Positions 37,765 through 43,781 of a DNA stretch of 64,000 bases are shown here, piece by piece. Within the stretch, counting starts at the first letter, position 1, and each line of letters begins with the position of its first letter. The position numbers and the translations under genes are program-made. The stretch lies in assembly GCF_900114845.1 (NCBI RefSeq), contig NZ_FOUK01000001.1, forward strand, positions 1,466,479 through 1,530,478, in the 5' to 3' direction. The notes under the pieces were generated by a model, which saw only the letters and a list, made by a program, of their open reading frames with translations, was not told the DNA's origin and made no database searches. Source of the stretch: Pimelobacter simplex. Its GTDB lineage: Bacteria; Actinomycetota; Actinomycetes; Propionibacteriales; Nocardioidaceae.

Positions 37765-38546
37765 GCACCTGCCCGTCCGGGCACGAGTCGGCCGCCGACG
37801 ACTACTGCGACGTCTGCGGCCTGCCGATCCCGGCCGGCGGGGGCTCCGCCGCGCCGGCCGCGGCCCCGGCGGCCCCGGAGGCTCCCGCGGCGCCGGCGGC
37901 GCCCGCCGAGCCGACGACGGCCGCGTGCCCGAACTGCCAGGCGGCTAACCCGCCGAACGCGCTCTTCTGCGAGGCCTGCGGCTACGACTTCACGACCGGC
38001 TCGATGCCGCGGCCGATCACCCCGCCGAGCCCGCTCGCCCCGCCCACGCCGTCCGCGCTCGACCTCGACGCGCCCTCGGCCCCGGCGTCCCCGTCGGCCC
38101 CGGCGGCGCCCGAGCCGCCGGCGTCGGTCGCGCCGCCGCTGGCCGAGCCCTGGATCGCCGAGGTCTGGATCGACCCCGACTGGTACGCCGACCAGGAGTC
38201 CACCGACCCGCTGCCCTCCGCTGGCGTGCCCACCGTCGTCGCGCTGCGGACCACGTCGATCCTGGTCGGCCGCACCTCCCGCAGCCGCGGGATCCACCCC
38301 GACATCGACCTCGGCGCCGACAACGGGATCAGCCGGCGGCACTGCCAGCTGACCACCGACGGCACCCGCTGGTGGGTCGAGGACCTCGGCTCGTCCAACG
38401 GCACCTACCTCGGCACCGCCATCGGGCCGCTGCCCAAGGACCCGGTGCCGGCAGGCGAGAAGCGCGAGATCCCGCCGGACGGCCGCGTCTACCTCGGCGC
38501 GTGGACCCGGCTGGTGATCCGCCGGGCGCAGCCGGGCGAGGTCTGA
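37761..38546 (+). CDS. FHA-domain protein with N-terminal zinc ribbon
   Basis: 261 aa. The N-terminus CPSGH...YCDVCG repeats the motif found twice in PknG. A second CxxC pair follows (CPNCQ...FCEACG, ~54-73), then a Pro/Ala/Ser linker. The FHA domain starts near residue 160: GR at 170-171, SRRHCQL and DLGSSNGTYLG. FHA domains bind phosphothreonine, so this is the probable reader of PknG phosphorylation. It lacks the N-terminal ETT motif that PknG phosphorylates in GarA/OdhI. Last gene of the cluster; overlaps the vWA gene by 4 bp. Confidence 0.92.
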   Translation: MSTCPSGHESAADDYCDVCGLPIPAGGGSAAPAAAPAAPEAPAAPAAPAEPTTAACPNCQAANPPNALFCEACGYDFTTGSMPRPITPPSPLAPPTPSALDLDAPSAPASPSAPAAPEPPASVAPPLAEPWIAEVWIDPDWYADQESTDPLPSAGVPTVVALRTTSILVGRTSRSRGIHPDIDLGADNGISRRHCQLTTDGTRWWVEDLGSSNGTYLGTAIGPLPKDPVPAGEKREIPPDGRVYLGAWTRLVIRRAQPGEV

Positions 38547-38591
38547 GCACCGCCCCCGCCCCCGCCGTCCGCGCGCCGCGCCCCACCCGCT

Positions 38592-38699
38592 GTAACACGC
38601 TGTCCGCGTTGGTTCGCGCCACTTGTCGTTGCTTCCACGCCGTTGCAGACGGCGTGGAGCGACGTCAACCGCCGGTCAGCACGGTGGACAGCGTGTTAC
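38592..38699. repeat. 108-bp nested inverted repeat between convergent genes
   Basis: The outer arms are perfect 14-mers: GTAACACGCTGTCC (38592-38605) and its complement (38686-38699). The centre is a perfect 10-bp hairpin, TCCACGCCGT (38634-38643), TGCAG loop, then 38649-38658. The sequence between outer and inner arms also pairs imperfectly. It lies between the FHA gene and the convergent methyltransferase. It could be a terminator, a MITE-like remnant or a protein-binding cruciform. Confidence 0.75.
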
Positions 38700-38750
38700 C
38701 CGACGACGGTCGCACCCCGCCGCGGACGCGCGCGGCAGCCCCGAGCCGGC

Positions 38751-38815
38751 TCAGCGGCGGCCGGCTCAGCGGCGCGTGGTTCAGCAGCGGCGCGCGCGGC
38801 TCAGCGGCGGGTGGC
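38751..38815. repeat. short GGCTCAGCGGCG repeats at the 3' end of the methyltransferase gene
   Basis: The block GGCTCAGCGGCG recurs three times, with a diverged copy TTCAGCAGCGGCG. The rightmost copy contains the methyltransferase stop codon (TCA at 38801 on the plus strand). The others lie just outside the gene, as if the last codons had been duplicated in tandem. Confidence 0.6.
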
Positions 38816-39370
38816 GATGAGCGCGGACGCGTCCGCGGCGACCATCACCTCGACGGTCGTGAACCGCTCGTCGGTGAGCCACTCCTCGCGCAGCGTGTCG
38901 ACCCGGCCGCCGGTGATGGGCGGCCACATCTCGCACGGCACGAAGTCGTCGAGGACGACGATGCCGCCCGGCTCGACCAGGTCGGCGATCTTGTCGACCC
39001 CGACGGCCGAGGGGTCGCCCGAGTCGAGGAAGAGCAGCGAGAACGGGCCCTTGTCCATCAGCGTCGACCAGTCCGCGGCGAGGACGTCGACCAGGGCGTC
39101 GTCCACGAAGATCTCCGCGGCGGCCGCGGCGAGTTTGGGGTTGAGCTCGGCGGTGAGGATGCGCGCCTTGTCGTTGCGCACGCCCGAGCGCAGCCACGCC
39201 GTGCCGACGCCGCAGCCGGTGCCGAACTCGGCCATCGTGCCCTCACGGGTCGCGGCGAGGGCCGCCAGCAGGCGGCCGGTCTCGTTGCGGCAGAACGACA
39301 CGTAGCCCGCGCGACGGGACACGTCGAACGCGCGGTTGACGACGTCGGGAAGCTCGGGGGGCGCGCTCAT
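38801..39370 (-). CDS. SAM-dependent O-methyltransferase-like protein
   Basis: 189 aa, class I methyltransferase fold. The AdoMet motif is AEFGTGCGVGTAWL (~46-59). The later FLDSGDPSAVGVDK and GGIVVLDDFVP match the CmoA/COMT-like O-methyltransferase group. Substrate unknown; no signal peptide. It converges on the FHA gene, from which the inverted repeats at 38592-38699 separate it. It is divergent from the leuB leader region. Confidence 0.85.
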   Translation of the reverse strand: MSAPPELPDVVNRAFDVSRRAGYVSFCRNETGRLLAALAATREGTMAEFGTGCGVGTAWLRSGVRNDKARILTAELNPKLAAAAAEIFVDDALVDVLAADWSTLMDKGPFSLLFLDSGDPSAVGVDKIADLVEPGGIVVLDDFVPCEMWPPITGGRVDTLREEWLTDERFTTVEVMVAADASALIATRR

Positions 39371-39499
39371 GCATCGAGTCTTACATCCGGTGTCTCAGAT
39401 GCTGTGCGCCGGTCTCGTCCCATGGACGCGGCTCGCGACACTCCGCCATGCGAGACGGTGCTGGCCTCGTCGTCTCACCTGTCGTAGGATCTGTCCACC

Positions 39500-39544
39500 A
39501 TGCGGAGCGCTCTTCTCGTAATCGTGCGCCGCGGCGAGGCCTGA
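39500..39544 (+). CDS. candidate branched-chain leader peptide upstream of leuB
   Basis: A 14-codon ORF, MRSALLVIVRRGEA, with consecutive Leu-Leu-Val-Ile-Val codons. TAGGAT at 39485-39490 lies nine bases before the ATG. The last codons overlap the 5' arm of a strong hairpin (39529-39564). The composition suits sensing of Leu, Val and Ile charging. leuB lies ~460 bases downstream, with a small ORF in between, so the exact regulated gene is uncertain. Confidence 0.6.
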   Translation: MRSALLVIVRRGEA

Positions 39545-39564
39545 GAGAGGCCACCTCGCCGCGG
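39529..39564 (+). promoter_or_regulatory. hairpin at the end of the leuB leader ORF
   Basis: CCGCGGCGAGG (39529-39539) pairs perfectly with 39554-39564 around a 14-base loop. The 5' arm lies inside the leader codons, so translation would open it. No T-tract follows, so it is either a pause/anti-antiterminator element or part of a Rho-type attenuator. Confidence 0.55.
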
Positions 39565-39807
39565 TGATCGCGGCGTTCCCACTATCGGCGCCCAGGCCGC
39601 TCGTCCAACTCGACAGTCCTGGCGCTTTCTCCGCAGAGCACCGCGACGGGCCCACCGGCCGGCATACCGCGTGATCCGCACCCCCGTCGCAGTCGACATC
39701 GTGAGACCCACGAGCTGACACCCACCCGTCGCGGTGGGAGGAGCCCAGGACGGCCGTACCCGTTCCTTCCTCCACCCGCGCAGCTCCTCCTCACGAAAGA
39801 CACAGCG
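39565..39807. other. non-coding leader stretch before the 61-aa ORF
   Basis: With the leader above, this makes up most of the 437-bp gene-poor gap 39371-39807. I see no further stable T-tailed terminator and no tRNA. GGGAGGAG at ~39737 is not followed by a convincing start. It is probably the 5' untranslated part of the leuB-region transcript. Confidence 0.4.
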
Positions 39808-39993
39808 ATGTTCACCTCGACCAGCAGCGACCGCCGCACGAACCCCACCGGCTACGCCTCCCGCACCGACGCCGGGACGACGGAGTGGGGCCCCGCCAAG
39901 CACAACCCCGAGCACCCGCTGCACCGCGATCTCGAGACCCTCGGCGCGGTTGACCTGCGAGACGGTGACGCCGGCCGTCCCGACGACAACTAA
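39808..39993 (+). CDS. small 61-aa hydrophilic protein upstream of leuB
   Basis: A short ORF starting [17 protein letters not shown] and rich in Asp, Thr and Arg. Codon third positions are strongly G/C, as in the neighbouring genes, which supports coding. The TAA stop is also the first part of a TAACCT hexamer that looks like the leuB -10 element. No domain recognised and no hydrophobic segment. It could be a real small protein or a longer regulatory leader ORF. Confidence 0.45.
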   Translation: MFTSTSSDRRTNPTGYASRTDAGTTEWGPAKHNPEHPLHRDLETLGAVDLRDGDAGRPDDN

Positions 39994-40003
39994 CCTCGCC
40001 GTC

Positions 40004-41104
40004 ATGACCGACACCTCCGCTGCCTCCTTCACGCCCGCGACCGGCCAGGTCGACCTCGCCGTCATCCCGGGTGACGGCATCGGTCCCGAGGTCACCGCCG
40101 AGGCGCTCAAGGTGCTCGAGGTGGCGGCGCCGGCCGAGCTGAAGTTCTCCCGCACCCAGTACGACCTGGGTGCCGAGAACTACCTCAAGACCGGTGAGGT
40201 GCTGCCCCCGTCGGTGCTCGCCGAGATCAAGGGCCAGGACGCGATCCTCCTCGGCGCGGTCGGCGGCAAGCCCAACGACCCGAACCTGCCCCCGGGCATC
40301 CTCGAGCGCGGTCTGCTGCTCAAGCTCCGCTTCGAGCTCGACCACTACGTCAACCTGCGCCCCTCGCGCCTGTTCCCGGGCTCGGTCGCGCCGCTGTCCG
40401 ACGCGGTGCTGGGCAAGGGCGAGATCGACTTCGTCGTCGTCCGCGAGGGCACCGAGGGTCCCTACACCGGCAACGGCGGCGCGCTGCGCGTCGGCACGCC
40501 CGCCGAGGTCGCCACCGAGGTCTCGGTCAACACCGCGTACGGCGTCGAGCGCGTCGTCCGCGACGCCTTCGAGCGCGCCCGCAAGCGGCCCCGCAAGAAG
40601 CTCACCCTCGTCCACAAGACCAACGTGCTGGTGCACGCCGGCCAGGTCTGGTGGCGGCTGTTCGAGAAGGTCGCGGCCGAGTACCCCGACGTGACCACCG
40701 ACTACTGCCACATCGACGCGGTGATGATCTTCCTCGCCACCGACCCGCAGCGCTTCGACGTCATCGTCACCGACAACCTGTTCGGCGACATCGTCACCGA
40801 CCTCGCCGCGGCCATCACCGGCGGCATCGGCCTCGCGGCCTCGGGCAACGTCAACCCCGACCGCACCGCGCCCTCGATGTTCGAGCCCGTGCACGGCTCG
40901 GCGCCCGACATCGCGGGTCAGCTCGTCGCCGACCCGACCGCCGCGATCCTCTCCGGCGCGCTCCTGCTCGACCACCTCGGCCACCCCGAGGCCGCCGCCC
41001 GGATCGAGGCGGCCGTGCTCGCCGACCTCGAGGCGCGCACGCCCGGTCAGCAGCGCCGGACCCCCGAGGTCGGCGACGCCATCGCCTCCCGAGTAGCCGG
41101 CTAG
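40004..41104 (+). CDS. leuB: 3-isopropylmalate dehydrogenase
   Basis: 366 aa. Oxidatively decarboxylates 3-isopropylmalate in leucine synthesis using NAD and a divalent metal. Family motifs are [13 protein letters not shown] at the start, [31 protein letters not shown] (metal-binding Asp residues) and [18 protein letters not shown] at 39991-39996 is seven bases before the ATG, so the mRNA is probably leaderless. ilvE follows after 75 bases. Confidence 0.96.
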   Translation: MTDTSAASFTPATGQVDLAVIPGDGIGPEVTAEALKVLEVAAPAELKFSRTQYDLGAENYLKTGEVLPPSVLAEIKGQDAILLGAVGGKPNDPNLPPGILERGLLLKLRFELDHYVNLRPSRLFPGSVAPLSDAVLGKGEIDFVVVREGTEGPYTGNGGALRVGTPAEVATEVSVNTAYGVERVVRDAFERARKRPRKKLTLVHKTNVLVHAGQVWWRLFEKVAAEYPDVTTDYCHIDAVMIFLATDPQRFDVIVTDNLFGDIVTDLAAAITGGIGLAASGNVNPDRTAPSMFEPVHGSAPDIAGQLVADPTAAILSGALLLDHLGHPEAAARIEAAVLADLEARTPGQQRRTPEVGDAIASRVAG

Positions 41105-41179
41105 CCCGCCTTCGGAGACGCTCCCCTCCGAACGCGGGCAGATGCCCCCTGCCGACCCGCGTTAACGAGGACTAACCTG

Positions 41180-42265
41180 ATGACCATGCAGATCACGACC
41201 ACGCTCTCTGCGCACCCCACCGACGACGCCCGCCTGGCGGAGATCCTGGCGAACCCGGGGTTCGGGTCGCACTTCTCCGACCACATGTTCACCGTCGAGT
41301 GGACCCCGGAGCAGGGCTGGTACGACGCCCGCATCACGCCGTACGGCCCGATCACGCTCGACCCCGCGGCCGCCGTCCTGCACTACGCGCAGGAGACCTT
41401 CGAGGGGATGAAGGCCTACCGCCACGACGACGACTCGCTGTGGCTGTTCCGGCCCGAGGCCAACGCCGAGCGGATGATCCGCTCCAGCCACCGGCTCGCC
41501 CTGCCGGTCCTCGAGGTGCCCGACTTCCTCCAGGCCGTCGAGGAGCTCGTCAAGGCCGACGCCCGCTGGGTGCCCGGCAACCCCGACGGCGGCGAGAAGA
41601 GCCTGTACCTGCGCCCGTTCATGTTCGCCTCCGAGAAGTTCCTCGGGGTGCGCCCGGCCCAGCACGTCACCTTCATGGTGATCGCGAGCCCGGCCGGCGC
41701 CTACTTCAAGGGCGGCGTCAAGCCGGTCACGCTGTGGCTGACCGAGGAGTACACGCGCGCCGGGCGCGGCGGCATGGGCGCCGCCAAGACGGGCGGCAAC
41801 TACGCCTCGTCGCTGGTCGCCCAGCAGGAGGCCTACGCCCAGGGCTGCGACCAGGTCGTCTTCCTCGACGCCCAGGAGGGCACCTACGTCGAGGAGCTCG
41901 GCGGGATGAACATGTACTTCGTGTTCGACGACGGCTCGATCGTCACGCCCGAGACCGGCACGATCCTCGAGGGCATCACGCGCTCCTCGATCATCGAGCT
42001 GGCCGGCAAGATGGGCCACCACGTCACCGAGCGGAAGTTCGGCATCGACGAGTGGCGCGAGGGCGTGGCCAGCGGCCGGATCACCGAGATCTTCGCCTGC
42101 GGCACCGCGGCGGTCGTCACCCCGGTCGGCGCGCTCAAGTGGGCCGGCGGCGAGACGCCGGCGCCCGCGAGCCAGGACCTGACCATGCGGATCCGGCAGG
42201 CGCTCGTCGACGTCCAGCTCGGCCGGGCCGATGACACCTTCGGCTGGATGCGCAAGATCGACTGA
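41180..42265 (+). CDS. ilvE: branched-chain amino-acid aminotransferase
   Basis: 361 aa, fold-type IV PLP enzyme that performs the last step of Val, Leu and Ile synthesis. LYLRPFMFASEKFLG and KTGGNYASSL (with the PLP lysine just before the glycines) are typical, as is EELGGMNMYFVF. GAGGA lies eight bases before ATG 41180. A TAACCT at 41173-41178 would suit a leaderless start at ATG 41186, so two overlapping start modes are possible. Confidence 0.96.
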   Translation: MTMQITTTLSAHPTDDARLAEILANPGFGSHFSDHMFTVEWTPEQGWYDARITPYGPITLDPAAAVLHYAQETFEGMKAYRHDDDSLWLFRPEANAERMIRSSHRLALPVLEVPDFLQAVEELVKADARWVPGNPDGGEKSLYLRPFMFASEKFLGVRPAQHVTFMVIASPAGAYFKGGVKPVTLWLTEEYTRAGRGGMGAAKTGGNYASSLVAQQEAYAQGCDQVVFLDAQEGTYVEELGGMNMYFVFDDGSIVTPETGTILEGITRSSIIELAGKMGHHVTERKFGIDEWREGVASGRITEIFACGTAAVVTPVGALKWAGGETPAPASQDLTMRIRQALVDVQLGRADDTFGWMRKID

Positions 42266-42291
42266 GCCCACCTGCCTCGTAGGGTCGCGGC

Positions 42292-42570
42292 ATGGACTCC
42301 TACCTGGACGCGCGGATCGCCAAGCTCGAGGAGCACGTCAACTGGCTCTACCGGCAGGCCGGGCACACCCCGCCCTACTCGGTCCCGGCCGCGGGGGCAG
42401 CGGCGCCCGGGCCGCTGCGACCGTCGGAGGAGGTGCTGGCCTTCATCCGCGCCGACAAGGTGGTGCACGCGGTCAAGCAGTACCGGCGCGAGACGGGCGA
42501 CGGGCTGCGCGAGGCCAATCGGGCGGTCGAGAGCTTCGTCGCCGAGTATCGCGCGGGCCGGCTGCGCTGA
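42292..42570 (+). CDS. small protein with ribosomal L7/L12-like C-terminal motif
   Basis: 92 aa. An N-terminal helix (LDARIAKLEEHVNWLYRQAG) is followed by a Pro/Ala linker and then KVVHAVKQYRRETGDGLREA, which matches the helix-loop-helix of the L7/L12 C-terminal domain (IKxYRexTGxGLkeAKxaV). TAGGGT at 42280-42285 is six bases before the ATG (leaderless pattern). Its 3' end overlaps the convergent hydrolase gene by 98 bp. Function unknown. Confidence 0.78.
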   Translation: MDSYLDARIAKLEEHVNWLYRQAGHTPPYSVPAAGAAAPGPLRPSEEVLAFIRADKVVHAVKQYRRETGDGLREANRAVESFVAEYRAGRLR

Positions 42571-43342
42571 GCGCCGGCGCGATCCGGGCCGCGATCTCGG
42601 CGGCGTGGGTGAGGGCCAGGCCGTGGTCGGCGCCCGCCACGACGACGTCCCCGGCGCCGGGGAACCACGCCCGGACCTGACGGCGCACGGCGGCCCACCA
42701 CGGGCCGCTGCCGTCGGCGCCGACGTGGAGCACCGGGCAGCGCACCCGGGCCGCGTCGGCGTCCCCGAAGGACCAGGCCAGCAGCGCGGGGAGGTCGGCG
42801 TCGAGGAAGGTCGCGGCGTCCCGGCGCATCTGGTCGCGGGCGCCGGGGACCTGCGCGTCGAGCGCGGCCCACCACGCGGGCGTCCCGAGCATCGCCCAGA
42901 AGGCGTCGAGCGCAGCCTCCACCCCGGCCTCCCGGCGGACGGCGAGCAGCCCCTCCACCGTCGCGACGAACTCGGCGCGCGCTGACGGAGCCAGCAGCGG
43001 CGGCGGCTCGACCAGCACCAGCCCGGCCACCCGCTCGGGGTGGTCGGCGGCGAGCTGGAGGGCGACCGCCCCCGAGTAGGAGTACCCGAGCACGTGCGCC
43101 CGCTCGTGGCCCCGCGCGTCGAGCAGCGCGAGGCAGTCGGCGACGTCGCCCGCGATCGAGGGGGACCCCGCGGCGGGTCCGCTGCCGGCGTACCCGCGCC
43201 GGTGCGGGACCAGCCGCTCGCAGCCGTCGAGGACCGGCTCGCGGGCGAGGGGGAGAAGCTCGTCGGCGGTGAGCCCGCTCTGGACGAGGAGCAGCGGCGG
43301 TGCCCCCGCACCCAGGCGGTGCACCTCGAGGGCCGAGCCCAT
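42473..43342 (-). CDS. alpha/beta hydrolase
   Basis: 289 aa. The nucleophile elbow GYSYSG lies in HVLGYSYSGAVALQLA. The oxyanion region follows LLLVQSG, and the likely catalytic His is in AGADHGLALTHA, with an Asp in the HVGAD segment. This is a soluble hydrolase of the esterase/haloperoxidase-like group; substrate unknown. The last ~33 residues are Arg/Pro-rich and lie in the 98-bp overlap with the opposite gene, so the native C-terminus may be shorter. The start is the ATG at 43340-43342. Confidence 0.83.
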   Translation of the reverse strand: MGSALEVHRLGAGAPPLLLVQSGLTADELLPLAREPVLDGCERLVPHRRGYAGSGPAAGSPSIAGDVADCLALLDARGHERAHVLGYSYSGAVALQLAADHPERVAGLVLVEPPPLLAPSARAEFVATVEGLLAVRREAGVEAALDAFWAMLGTPAWWAALDAQVPGARDQMRRDAATFLDADLPALLAWSFGDADAARVRCPVLHVGADGSGPWWAAVRRQVRAWFPGAGDVVVAGADHGLALTHAAEIAARIAPALSAAGPRDTRRRSSRPPDWPRAARRPSRAGTA

Positions 43343-43370
43343 GGTCCATGGTGGCACGCATACTGGCCCC

Positions 43371-43772
43371 ATGGTGCACCCCATCATGTTCTCCGACGAC
43401 GATCCCGGCCTCGCCGAGCTGCGCGGGATCTGCCTGGCCCTCCCCGGAGCGGAGGAGAAGGTCAGCCACGGCCGGCCGACCTTCCGGGCGGGCAGGATCT
43501 TCGCGGCCTTCGGCGGGAGCGAGAAGATCCGGCCGGGGGAGCACCGGAGGGTGCCGAGCGCCTTCATCTTCACGCCCGACGACGTCGACCTGCCGGCCAT
43601 CGACGACGACCCGCGGTTCTTCGTCCCCGCCTACTACGGCCCGTACGGCGGCCGCGCGATCGACCTCGCCGGCCCCGGCGTCGACTGGGCCGAGATCGCG
43701 GAGCTGGCCGACGCGTCGTACCGCCGCGTGGCGCCGAAGCGCCTCATCGCCGAGCTCGATGCCCGCAGGTAA
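43371..43772 (+). CDS. MmcQ/YjbR-family protein
   Basis: 133 aa. The segments LALPGAEEKVSHGRPTF and RIFAAFGG, with a later PAYYGPYGGRAIDL and YRRVAPKRLIAEL, match the MmcQ/YjbR family (a double-wing DNA-binding-like fold of unknown function). CATACT at ~43359-43364 sits at leaderless distance from the ATG. It is divergent from the hydrolase, with 28 bases between the starts. Confidence 0.88.
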   Translation: MVHPIMFSDDDPGLAELRGICLALPGAEEKVSHGRPTFRAGRIFAAFGGSEKIRPGEHRRVPSAFIFTPDDVDLPAIDDDPRFFVPAYYGPYGGRAIDLAGPGVDWAEIAELADASYRRVAPKRLIAELDARR

Positions 43773-43781
43773 TCTCAGGGC

